A stretch of 64,000 nt of DNA, taken from Flavobacteriales bacterium UBA7666 (GTDB lineage: Bacteria > Bacteroidota > Bacteroidia > Flavobacteriales_D > Crocinitomicaceae). Below the pieces are notes generated by a model. It made no database searches. It was not told the DNA's origin and saw only the letters and a list, made by a program, of their open reading frames with translations. A program made the translations under genes and the position numbers. Below, piece by piece: positions 15,983 to 24,056 of this stretch (positions are counted from its first letter, which is position 1; each line of letters opens with the position of its first letter). The stretch is taken from the NCBI GenBank assembly GCA_002483265.1, contig DLHO01000004.1, positions 151,886 through 215,885 on the forward strand, given 5' to 3'.

Positions 15983-17244
15983 CCTTGAATATCGTATTCT
16001 TTGATCTTGCGATACAAAGTTCGTTCCGAAATCCCCAATTCTTCCGCAGCATACTTTCTACGACCCCGATGTTTGTCCAAGGCTTTTTGAATCAATTCCT
16101 TTTCGCGGTCTTCCAATGACAAGGATTCTTCTACTTCTACATGAATTTCGTAATCTTCTGTGTCCGGTTCACGGTAGCTATCGGGATCGTAAACCACTGG
16201 TTTTACCGCTTCAGCTTTGATCGGTGTGGAAGGTAATATACGTTGATCATTCAGATTAATATCGTGATACAAGCGATTCACAACTGCTGCCTGATCATTT
16301 GATAAACTGAAATCTCCCTGATTGTTCAACAATTCAACAACCAGTTTTTTCAATTCGTTCAGATCGTTCTTCATATCGAATAAGAACTTGTACATCAATT
16401 CGCGTTCGTCGATCTTTGTTTCTTGTGCACCAACTACCGCAGGAAAAAAGTCTTCCGGCTGTGGTAAATAAGATTGTAAGCGCGGACCATCAATATCGCG
16501 TTCCTGCTCAATGACAGAAATCTGCTCCACCAGGTTTTTCAACTGACGAATATTTCCCGGCCAATGATATGCGTTCAATAACTCAACAGCATTTCCTGTT
16601 AATTTCACTGCCGGCATGCGGTATTTTTCCGCAAAATCACTCGCAAATTTCCGGAAAAGCAAATAAATATCTTCTTGTCGCTGACGCAGTGGAGGCAATG
16701 GAATCGGAACAGTGCTTAAACGGTATAATAAATCTTCGCGAAACTTCCCCGATTGGATAGCACGGTGCATATTTTCATTCGTAGCCGCAACTACGCGTAC
16801 ATTGGTCTTAATTACTTTGGAAGAACCTACGCGAATAAATTCACCGGTTTCCAATACACGCAGCAAGCGAACTTGTGTCTGCATCGGTAATTCGGCAACT
16901 TCATCCAGGAAAATAGTTCCACCGTCTGCAACTTCAAAATAACCTTGTCGGCTCCCGGTTGCTCCGGTAAATGATCCCTTTTCGTGCCCGAATAATTCGG
17001 AATCAATGGTTCCCTCCGGAATAGCTCCACAGTTTACAGCAATGTATTCGTTGTGTTTGCGTGTGCTTAATTGATGAATGACTTGCGGAATAATCTCTTT
17101 ACCTGTTCCGCTTTCTCCTGTCACTAAAACCGAAATATCTGTTGGTGCCACTTGCATAGCAACTTCTAAGGCACGATTCAATTGAGGAGCATTTCCAATA
17201 ATCCCGAATCGTTGCTTGATTTGTTGAAGTGATAGGTTACTCAT
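15979..17244 (-). CDS. Sigma-54-dependent transcriptional activator without receiver domain
   Basis: A protein of 421 residues that activates RNA polymerase with sigma-54 through ATP hydrolysis. The AAA+ domain starts almost at the N-terminus: Walker A GESGTGKE at residues 43-50, the sigma-contacting loop in ELFGHEKGSFTGAT (GSFTGA in place of the common GAFTGA), Walker B GGTIFLDEV, and FREDLLYRLSTVPIPLPPLR. There is a linker with a predicted coiled-coil (DMKNDLNELKKLVVELLNN), then a Fis-type helix-turn-helix at the C-terminus (GRRKYAAEELGISERTLYRK). No receiver, GAF or PAS domain precedes the AAA+ part, so input must be by another route. It lies six bases after miaB. Confidence 0.93.
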   Translation of the reverse strand: MSNLSLQQIKQRFGIIGNAPQLNRALEVAMQVAPTDISVLVTGESGTGKEIIPQVIHQLSTRKHNEYIAVNCGAIPEGTIDSELFGHEKGSFTGATGSRQGYFEVADGGTIFLDEVAELPMQTQVRLLRVLETGEFIRVGSSKVIKTNVRVVAATNENMHRAIQSGKFREDLLYRLSTVPIPLPPLRQRQEDIYLLFRKFASDFAEKYRMPAVKLTGNAVELLNAYHWPGNIRQLKNLVEQISVIEQERDIDGPRLQSYLPQPEDFFPAVVGAQETKIDERELMYKFLFDMKNDLNELKKLVVELLNNQGDFSLSNDQAAVVNRLYHDINLNDQRILPSTPIKAEAVKPVVYDPDSYREPDTEDYEIHVEVEESLSLEDREKELIQKALDKHRGRRKYAAEELGISERTLYRKIKEYDIQG

Positions 17245-17250
17245 CTTGTT

Positions 17251-18690
17251 TTAATTAACGTGATTCACCAATTCCCCGATCAATGTTGCAGAAGTACAAT
17301 CTGTAATTTTAACCAGTACATATTCGCCCTTCTTCGTATTTCCTTTCGGGAATACCACTTTCGAGTTTCTTGCGTCTCTACCGCTAAAATGTTCGGCAGA
17401 ACGCTTGGATGGGCCTTCAACCAATACTTTGGCGATTTTTCCAATTTGTTTTTTGTGAGAGGCCAATGCATTTTCCAACTGCAAAGCAATGATTTCTTCC
17501 AGTCTTCGGCCTTTTACATCTTCCGGAATATCGTCCGTGAATTTACGCTCAGCCAATGTTTTTGGTCTTTCGGAATACTTAAACATGTAAGCGAAGTCAT
17601 AAGCAACTTCCCTCATTAGGGAAACTGTCTCTTGATGCTCTTCCTCTGTTTCTCCGCAGAAGCCGGTAATAATATCTGTTGAAATAGCACAATCCGGAAT
17701 GATGCGTTTAATGGCAGCAATGCGATCCAAATACCACTCACGGGAGTATCCACGGTTCATACGTTCCAGTACATTCGAGTTTCCGGATTGAACCGGTAGA
17801 TGGATATACGGACAAATATTCTCGTATTTCGCCATCACCTCCAATACATCATCCGTCATATCTTTCGGATGGGAAGTAGAGAAACGAATGCGCAAATCCG
17901 GATGAACTTCAGCAACCAGAGCCATTAATTGAGCAAAGTTGGTAGTCGGGATTGATTCATCCTTGATTGCACCCTTGCTGCTCATATTCCAGCGGTAACT
18001 ATCTACGTTCTGACCCAATAAAGTCACTTCACGGTATCCGTTAGCGAATAAGTCTTTACATTCCTGAACAATTGTAAGCGGATCTCTTGAGCGCTCTCTT
18101 CCTCTGGTAAAAGGTACAACACAGAAAGAACACATGTTGTCACAACCGCGTGTGATCGTTACAAATGCACTAACTCCGCCTTGATCCATTCTCACTGGAG
18201 AAATGTCGGCATATGTCTCTTCACGGGAAAGCAATACGTTGACTGCACGCTGACCTGTTCCAACTTCATCAATCAAATTCGGAAGATCACGGTAAGCATC
18301 CGGACCGGCAACCAAATCAACCAATTGTTCTTCTTCCAACAACGATTGTTTCAAGCGCTCAGCCATACAGCCGAGGATTCCAACCACTAAGTTTGGTTGT
18401 TCTGCTTTACGCTTTTTAAATTCAGTCAGGCGATTGCGAACACGTGTTTCGGCATTCTCCCGGATGGAGCATGTGTTGATAAGTACCACATCTGCTTCAT
18501 CAATGTTTCGAGTGGTGATATATCCTTCTTTCGTCATAATGGAAGCAACCACTTCACTATCACTGAAATTCATTTGACAACCATAACTTTCCACATAAAG
18601 TTTCTTGGAGCCCGTTCCACCTTCCACAATGATTGCTTCTCCTTGTCTGCTCTCGTCAATAACTTTATTTAAACCGTGATTCTCTAACAT
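17251..18690 (-). CDS. miaB: tRNA-2-methylthio-N6-isopentenyladenosine synthase MiaB
   Basis: A radical-SAM methylthiotransferase of 479 residues that modifies A37 of tRNAs. It has the N-terminal UPF0004 domain (ESYGCQMNFSDSEVV, then INTCSIRENAE and GCMAERL) with three cluster cysteines, the radical-SAM CxxxCxxC site in RGCDNMCSFCVVPF, and a C-terminal TRAM domain (residues about 410-475). The TRGRERSRDP stretch is typical of MiaB rather than MtaB or RimO. It is the first gene of a five-gene operon ending with secG. Confidence 0.96.
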   Translation of the reverse strand: MLENHGLNKVIDESRQGEAIIVEGGTGSKKLYVESYGCQMNFSDSEVVASIMTKEGYITTRNIDEADVVLINTCSIRENAETRVRNRLTEFKKRKAEQPNLVVGILGCMAERLKQSLLEEEQLVDLVAGPDAYRDLPNLIDEVGTGQRAVNVLLSREETYADISPVRMDQGGVSAFVTITRGCDNMCSFCVVPFTRGRERSRDPLTIVQECKDLFANGYREVTLLGQNVDSYRWNMSSKGAIKDESIPTTNFAQLMALVAEVHPDLRIRFSTSHPKDMTDDVLEVMAKYENICPYIHLPVQSGNSNVLERMNRGYSREWYLDRIAAIKRIIPDCAISTDIITGFCGETEEEHQETVSLMREVAYDFAYMFKYSERPKTLAERKFTDDIPEDVKGRRLEEIIALQLENALASHKKQIGKIAKVLVEGPSKRSAEHFSGRDARNSKVVFPKGNTKKGEYVLVKITDCTSATLIGELVNHVN

Positions 18691-18708
18691 GCTTGAATTT
18701 TAAGTGTG

Positions 18709-18738
18709 CAAAAATAGTTTTTATGACAGACATGTCAA
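18709..18738 (-). promoter_or_regulatory. Promoter of the miaB-secG operon
   Basis: On the minus strand TTG (18736-18738) is followed by 19 bases and then TATTTTTG (18709-18716), a near-perfect Bacteroidetes promoter (TTG-N17-19-TAnnTTTG). The predicted transcript would start about 15 bases before the miaB ATG. An imperfect repeat with ATGACA, ACATGT and TGTCAT words (18722-18745) overlaps the upstream box and could be an operator. Confidence 0.65.
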
Positions 18739-18866
18739 AATGTCATGGCCTTATCTGTGTTAATTTTTTAGAAAAGGAAGGTCTTTTTCAAGTTAAATTT
18801 TGGTTTTCAAAAAAATCTAAACTATAGTTTAAATAGAAGCTCCAATTTTTTTCAACTTGCAAGTTC

Positions 18867-18898
18867 TTGTTTTTTGTTTTTAAATCCATTTATATTTG
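18867..18898 (+). promoter_or_regulatory. Candidate topA promoter
   Basis: TTG (18867-18869), 21 bases, then TATATTTG (18891-18898). The -7 box is exact; the spacer is a little long. The leader to the ATG at 18939 would be about 37 bases. Confidence 0.5.
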
Positions 18899-18938
18899 CA
18901 CCGATTCGAATCGTTTCGAAGCGCAAAATTTAGTTAGC

Positions 18939-21440
18939 ATGAGTAAGAATTTAGTAATAGTTGAGTCACCCGCAAAGGCAAAAACCATTGAAGGATACCT
19001 GGGAAAAGACTTTACTGTAAAATCAAGTTTCGGACATGTGCGCGATTTGGCTTCGAAAGGATTAGCGATAGATGTAGAGAATAACTTTGCCCCCGAATAT
19101 GAGGTCAGTGCAGATAAGAAAGCATTGGTCGCCGAACTGAAGAAATTAGCGAAAGAATCAGATGTGGTTTGGCTCGCTACCGATGAGGACCGCGAGGGAG
19201 AAGCTATTTCCTGGCACTTGTATGAGACTCTTGGATTAGATAAAAAAGACACGAAACGAATCACCTTTAACGAGATTACGAAAGGAGCAATTCTAAAAGC
19301 AATTGAAAATCCGCGTCAAATTAATAAACCCTTAGTAGATGCGCAGCAGGCGAGACGTGTATTGGATCGCTTGGTAGGTTTCGAACTTTCTCCGGTACTA
19401 TGGAAAAAAGTGAGACCAAGCCTTTCTGCAGGCCGTGTACAGTCTGTGGCAGTGCGATTAATCGTTGAACGGGAAAAAGAAATTCAGAATTTTAATGCGG
19501 AAAGTTATTTCCGTGTTACAGGTGAATTCCTAAAAGGAAAAGAGCGAATCAAAGCAGAGGTTTCCAAGCATTTCGGAACAGACACAGAAGTGAATTCATT
19601 TTTGGAAAACTGTGCGAAAGTGGATTTCCAAGTATTGGATGTTCAACAAAAACCAGCGAAGAAAACTCCCGCATCCCCGTTTACAACCTCGACCTTACAG
19701 CAGGAAGCTTCTTTGAAATTGGGATTCTCCGTTTCTAGAACCATGCAGGTTGCACAAAGATTATACGAAGCAGGACACATTACTTATATGCGTACCGATT
19801 CCGTGAATTTATCGGAAACGGCAATGACGGGTGCGAAAAATGAAATTCTTTCGGCTTACGGAAAAGAATATTCTCATCCGACTAAATATACCAACAAAAA
19901 TTCGAATGCACAGGAGGCTCACGAAGCCATTCGGCCAACCAATTTTGCCATGCATGCTTTAAGCCATGGTGAAAGGGAAGAAGTGCGTTTGTATGACCTG
20001 ATCTGGAAACGTGCAATTGCTTCTCAAATGAGCCATGCGGAATTGGAAAGAACAACGATTTCTATTGGAGATCAAAAACTTTCAGAGATTTTTCAGGCAA
20101 AAGGAGAAGTAATCAAATTTGATGGTTTCCTGAAAGTTTATTTGGAAACGAACTTAGACGAAGAAGAAAATGATAGCGAAACGGAAGGATTGCTTCCTGC
20201 AGTAAAGGTCGGAGAGACTTTGAATCGTGATTTCATTCGTGCTACTCAAAGATTCACACGACCTTCAGCTCGCTATGTGGAAGCCTCTTTGGTGAAGAAA
20301 TTAGAAGAATTGGGAATTGGGCGTCCATCAACGTATGCTCCAACCATCTCTACGATCCAGAAACGTGGATATGTTGAGAAACAGGAAAGAGAAGGAGAAG
20401 AGCGTGCTTATCAGGTGTTGGAATTGAAAGGTTCTGAAATCGATAAGCAAACGAAGAAGGAAGTAACTGGTAAAGAAAAAAATAAACTATTCCCGACAGA
20501 TATCGGGATGGTCGTGACGGATTTCCTGGTGGATCACTTTGGTGGGATTATGGATTATCATTTCACGGCTGAGGTGGAAGAGCAATTTGATGAGATCGCT
20601 CGCGGAAAAATGGAATGGACAGACATGTTGTCCTCATTCTACAAACCGTTCCATCACAATGTAGAAGATACGTTGGAGAATTCAGATCGTGCTACAGGTG
20701 AGCGCGAATTGGGAGTTGATCCGGATTCAAATAAAAAAGTAATCGCACGTATCGGTCGTTTCGGACCCATGATCCAAATCGGTGACGAAAAAGAAGATGG
20801 TGACAAGCCGCGTTTTGCTTCTTTGCTGAGCACTCAAAGTATTCATACTATTTCGTTAAACGAAGCACTTGAATTATTCCAATTACCAAAAAGTTTGGGT
20901 GAATATAAAGGTTCGGCAGTAGAGGTAAATATTGGTCGATTTGGCCCATACGTGAAATTTGGAGAGCAGTTTATTTCGCTTGCAAAAGGTGATGATCCGA
21001 TGGGTTTCACAATGGATCAGGCGATAGTGCTCATCGATTCAAAATTGCAAGCTGATGCACCAATCGGAACCTATGAAGGGTTGCCAGTTCAAAAAGGGGT
21101 TGGTCGTTTCGGGCCGTTTATCAAATGGAATGGAATCTTTATTAATGTCAGCAAGAAATATGATTTTGATAATTTGACCCAACAGGACATTGATACCTTA
21201 GTTGCCGAAAAAATCCAGAAGGATATCGATAAAGTAATCCACGATTGGAAATCAGATGGCATTCGTGTTGAAAAGGCACGCTGGGGGAAAACAGTTATCC
21301 TGAAAGGTAAATTAAAGATTGAACTGGCAAGTACGGTTGATGCTGCAAGTCTTACTCTGGACAAAGTGAAAGAGATGATTGCAAAGAAAACACCGGCTAA
21401 AAAAGCTCCTGCGAAGAAGGCTGCTGCGAAGAAGAAATAA
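18939..21440 (+). CDS. topA: DNA topoisomerase I
   Basis: A type IA topoisomerase of 833 residues that relaxes negative supercoils. It has the TOPRIM domain at the start (LVIVESPAKAKTIEGYLG; DEDREGEAISWHL with the acidic metal site), the catalytic Tyr at about residue 283 in ITYMRTDS, and SAGRVQSVAVRLI. Toward the C-terminus come repeated domains with IGRFGPMIQIG, IGRFGPYVKFG and VGRFGPFIKW, the zinc-less repeats typical of Bacteroidetes TopA. The tail is a Lys/Ala/Pro-rich stretch (KKTPAKKAPAKKAAAKKK), as in histone H1-like tails, probably for DNA binding. The start is the ATG at 18939; the frame upstream is open but lies within the promoter. Confidence 0.96.
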   Translation: MSKNLVIVESPAKAKTIEGYLGKDFTVKSSFGHVRDLASKGLAIDVENNFAPEYEVSADKKALVAELKKLAKESDVVWLATDEDREGEAISWHLYETLGLDKKDTKRITFNEITKGAILKAIENPRQINKPLVDAQQARRVLDRLVGFELSPVLWKKVRPSLSAGRVQSVAVRLIVEREKEIQNFNAESYFRVTGEFLKGKERIKAEVSKHFGTDTEVNSFLENCAKVDFQVLDVQQKPAKKTPASPFTTSTLQQEASLKLGFSVSRTMQVAQRLYEAGHITYMRTDSVNLSETAMTGAKNEILSAYGKEYSHPTKYTNKNSNAQEAHEAIRPTNFAMHALSHGEREEVRLYDLIWKRAIASQMSHAELERTTISIGDQKLSEIFQAKGEVIKFDGFLKVYLETNLDEEENDSETEGLLPAVKVGETLNRDFIRATQRFTRPSARYVEASLVKKLEELGIGRPSTYAPTISTIQKRGYVEKQEREGEERAYQVLELKGSEIDKQTKKEVTGKEKNKLFPTDIGMVVTDFLVDHFGGIMDYHFTAEVEEQFDEIARGKMEWTDMLSSFYKPFHHNVEDTLENSDRATGERELGVDPDSNKKVIARIGRFGPMIQIGDEKEDGDKPRFASLLSTQSIHTISLNEALELFQLPKSLGEYKGSAVEVNIGRFGPYVKFGEQFISLAKGDDPMGFTMDQAIVLIDSKLQADAPIGTYEGLPVQKGVGRFGPFIKWNGIFINVSKKYDFDNLTQQDIDTLVAEKIQKDIDKVIHDWKSDGIRVEKARWGKTVILKGKLKIELASTVDAASLTLDKVKEMIAKKTPAKKAPAKKAAAKKK

Positions 21441-21446
21441 GCCTTT

Positions 21447-21533
21447 AATTGAGAATGCAGAATTGACAATTGAAAAGATTTTAAATACTCTTCCTTTTCA
21501 ATTTTTACATTCTCCATTTTCAATTCTCTAAGT
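21447..21533. repeat. Echo-repeat hairpin downstream of topA
   Basis: Words such as ATTGAGAATGCAGAATTG and CAATTGAAAAG on one side are mirrored by CTTTTCAATTTTTACATTC and CATTTTCAATTCTC on the other. The region can form a long imperfect hairpin just after topA. It probably acts as a transcript end, though without a classic U-tract. Confidence 0.45.
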
Positions 21534-21594
21534 TATTAACTTTTGACTCTTTATTCTTAATTGAAGAGTAAGTTTCGGGGATTGTTCATTCGGC

Positions 21595-21602
21595 TATTTT
21601 TG
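21595..21602 (+). promoter_or_regulatory. Candidate -7 box (TATTTTTG) for the arginase-fold gene
   Basis: An exact TAnnTTTG match 19 bases before the ATG at 21622. A TTG lies only 10 bases upstream, so the -33 element is not supported. Confidence 0.4.
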
Positions 21603-21621
21603 TCGAAAGACATCTTAAAGA

Positions 21622-22779
21622 ATGAAAGATCTATCTATTTATTTCAGTGCAGTTGAAGCTATTGAACACCCGGTTTCAGAATCGCTGGGCGAGTTTATCG
21701 TTCGGCATGATGGATCAGGTTTCCCTGAAATAGATCAAGCAGGTCTTGCTTTAATTTATGTCCCTGAATTCAGAAATGGCGAACCTTCCTTGCACGGTCA
21801 AACAGATGATCGCTACAGAAATCAATTAAACACCTATTTCCCCGGAAGCAACTGGAATTTCAAAATTTACGATTTAGGAAATCTAATGCCCGGAGAAAGA
21901 GTGGAAGATACGTATTTCGCGCTAAGACAAGTAGTGGCCGAATTAGTTAAAAAATCAGTTGTTCCAATTGTAATTGGTGGTTCTCAAGACTTAACTTATG
22001 CTATGTATCAAGGGTATGAAGAATTAGAGCAGCTAATTAACGTACTGAATATTGATTCTAAGCTGGATTTAGGTGATCCTGAGCTTCCGATAGGTAAAGA
22101 TGCATATGTAAGCAAATTGCTCATGCACAGACCTTGTTACCTCTTTAATTTATCTGTGATCGGATATCAAACGCCTTTGGTGAAAGCTTCGGAAATAGAT
22201 CTGTTTGAAAAATTGTTCTTTGATGCTATTCGTTTAGGAGAATTTAAAGGAGATTTTAGAATTGCTGAGCCCTTGCTTCGAAATACAGATTTGTTGAGTA
22301 TTGATCTTCAATCCATAAAAGCATCCGATTTCAAAGGGAAATACTTCTCTCAACCAAATGGCTTAGATAATCAGGATGTTTGTCAAATTGCAAAATATGC
22401 CGGGATCTCGGATAAATTAACCTCCATTGGATTGTTTAACCTTTTGCCCGGAGATATTGCCGAAAGTGCGCATGCCGAAATTGCTCAGATCATTTGGTAC
22501 TTTATAGACGGTTATTCGCAACGGGTTGGAGACTTCCCAATTGGCTCAAAAAAGGAATATACCAAGTTTACCGTTTTCCTGGACGAAATAAATCACGATA
22601 TTATTTTTTACCGAAGCAACCGTTCTGAACGCTGGTGGATGGAGGTTCCATACCCCCCGAAAGAAGGAATTAAATACGAAAGACATCACATGGTTCCGTG
22701 CGATAAGTCGCAGTATAGCAACGCATTGAATGGTGATATCCCCAATCTTTGGTGGAAGACCTATCAAAAACTAGGGTAA
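21622..22779 (+). CDS. Arginase/formimidoylglutamase-fold protein lacking metal ligands
   Basis: A protein of 385 residues with the ureohydrolase fold. Aligned by motif to arginase, the six manganese ligands are only half kept. The GGDHS motif reads GGSQDLT (His to Gln); DAHTD reads DSKLD (first and last Asp kept, His to Lys); SxDxD reads SIDLQ (first Asp kept, second replaced by Gln). The expected two-metal centre therefore looks broken and hydrolase activity is unlikely. Automatic pipelines usually call this family formimidoylglutamase. It sits between topA and the T9SS locus on the same strand, and no other histidine- or arginine-degradation genes are nearby. It may be a structural or regulatory pseudoenzyme. 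Confidence 0.8.
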   Translation: MKDLSIYFSAVEAIEHPVSESLGEFIVRHDGSGFPEIDQAGLALIYVPEFRNGEPSLHGQTDDRYRNQLNTYFPGSNWNFKIYDLGNLMPGERVEDTYFALRQVVAELVKKSVVPIVIGGSQDLTYAMYQGYEELEQLINVLNIDSKLDLGDPELPIGKDAYVSKLLMHRPCYLFNLSVIGYQTPLVKASEIDLFEKLFFDAIRLGEFKGDFRIAEPLLRNTDLLSIDLQSIKASDFKGKYFSQPNGLDNQDVCQIAKYAGISDKLTSIGLFNLLPGDIAESAHAEIAQIIWYFIDGYSQRVGDFPIGSKKEYTKFTVFLDEINHDIIFYRSNRSERWWMEVPYPPKEGIKYERHHMVPCDKSQYSNALNGDIPNLWWKTYQKLG

Positions 22780-22875
22780 CCTTTTCTCCATTGTTCCGTA
22801 ACAAGAGTTTGTGTTAAATATTTATCTCTTCAACATTTCATTGTGGAAAAGATGAATTGATTGCATTAAAAAATT

Positions 22876-22916
22876 TTGTTTGTTCCAAAAAATACTTATT
22901 TTAGTCGCCAATTGGC
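22876..22916 (+). promoter_or_regulatory. Candidate promoter of the T9SS locus with palindrome at the start site
   Basis: TTG (22876-22878), 18 bases, then TATTTTAG (22897-22904), one base away from the TAnnTTTG consensus. The perfect palindrome GCCAATTGGC (22907-22916) lies right at the expected transcription start. The leader to the porP-like ATG would be about 60 bases. The rest of the 188-base gap is AT-rich with nothing else recognisable. Confidence 0.45.
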
Positions 22917-22967
22917 TAAAATTTGTTAAAGCCAAACATGTTAAAACCATAATTAGGACCCTTTAAT

Positions 22968-23942
22968 ATGAATAAAACGTTACGTCTTTTATCAGCGTTT
23001 GTGTTATGTTCTTTCGGAGCTTCGGCTCAGCAAGATATTGCATTAACACACTTTATTTACAATAAGTTCGCCATCAACCCGGGCGCTACTGGTATTGAAG
23101 AAGGGTTGTGTGGAAATTTAATTTATCGCAATCAGTGGGATAAAGTGAATGGAGCACCGAATTCTGTAGTCTTTAATGCGGAGATAAACATGGAGAGCTT
23201 CGGTAAATGGACCGGAGGTTTTGGGTTGAACTTCACACATGATGCAATTGGATTTAACCGCCAAAACAATGTGATGTTGAATTATTCGCATCATATTCAA
23301 TTGGGTAACGGTCGACTAGGTATCGGATTGGGTGTTGGAATGGTGAATTTTGGTATGAATCCGACTTGGGTTGGGCCTCAAACACAAATTGACCCGACTT
23401 TCCCAGGTGCTAGTTCAGCAATTACATTTGATTTGAACTTTGGTTTGTATTACCGTGCTCAAGATTGGTATGCAGGATTGTCGTCTAGTCACTTACAAGC
23501 TTCGGCTTTGAATTTGACAAGTTCAGTTCCTTCTTTAACAGGTGGTACTGGTACTGTTCCTTACGATTTGGCTCGTCACTACTATGCAATGGGTGGATAC
23601 ACTTTTAGAGCATTAGGTCCCGGTGATTTGGATATCCAGGGAACTTTACAAACTGACTTGTTGAAATATTCAGGAAATTTAAATGCACGATACATCTATA
23701 GAGGTTTCCTTTATGGTGGTCTTGGATTTAGAAATAGTGATGCCGTTTCTGTATTGTTAGGATGGAGACCATTCGAAATCAGGAAAGAAAAAGCAAGAAT
23801 GTTTATGTGGGTAGGTTACTCTTATGATATCACAGTAGGTAGATTATCAAAGATTTCCAACGGTACTCACGAGATTGCGCTTAAGTTTTGTTATATTCCA
23901 ATTATACCAATTACAAAAGCACATCACCCTAAATGGTTGTAA
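22968..23942 (+). CDS. PorP/SprF family type IX secretion system membrane protein
   Basis: An outer-membrane barrel protein of 324 residues with a signal peptide (LLSAFVLCSFGASAQ). Family hallmarks are QQDIALTHFIYNKFAINPGATG at the mature N-terminus and the recurring barrel strands (WTGGFGLNFTHDAIGFN, GRLGIGLGVGMVNFGMNP, YRAQDWYAGLSSSHL). PorP/SprF proteins associate with T9SS cargo or the PorE cell-surface complex. It is the first gene of the gldKLMN cluster, separated from gldK by a 114-base gap holding a short hairpin. Confidence 0.92.
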   Translation: MNKTLRLLSAFVLCSFGASAQQDIALTHFIYNKFAINPGATGIEEGLCGNLIYRNQWDKVNGAPNSVVFNAEINMESFGKWTGGFGLNFTHDAIGFNRQNNVMLNYSHHIQLGNGRLGIGLGVGMVNFGMNPTWVGPQTQIDPTFPGASSAITFDLNFGLYYRAQDWYAGLSSSHLQASALNLTSSVPSLTGGTGTVPYDLARHYYAMGGYTFRALGPGDLDIQGTLQTDLLKYSGNLNARYIYRGFLYGGLGFRNSDAVSVLLGWRPFEIRKEKARMFMWVGYSYDITVGRLSKISNGTHEIALKFCYIPIIPITKAHHPKWL

Positions 23943-23955
23943 AATCAAAAAAAAA

Positions 23956-23980
23956 TTACAAATCTTTGTAACCATTTTTT
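23956..23980 (+). terminator. Short hairpin with T-run between the porP-like gene and gldK
   Basis: TTACAAA (23956-23962) and TTTGTAA (23965-23971) form a seven-bp stem followed shortly by six T (23975-23980). It is AT-rich and weak, so partial read-through into gldK is likely. Confidence 0.4.
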
Positions 23981-24056
23981 ATTCGATTCCGTTATATCGC
24001 AAAATTGATCCTGTAGAATGTTAACGATAAATCCGGAACTGTAAAATTGAACTAGA

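Noticed and set aside
18890..19264. A 124-codon minus-strand frame
   Set aside because: It is antisense to the TOPRIM domain of topA, and it would need a promoter inside topA.
21089..21523. A 144-codon minus-strand frame over the topA end
   Set aside because: Its Phe/Ala-rich stretch is simply the reverse of the Lys/Ala tail of TopA.
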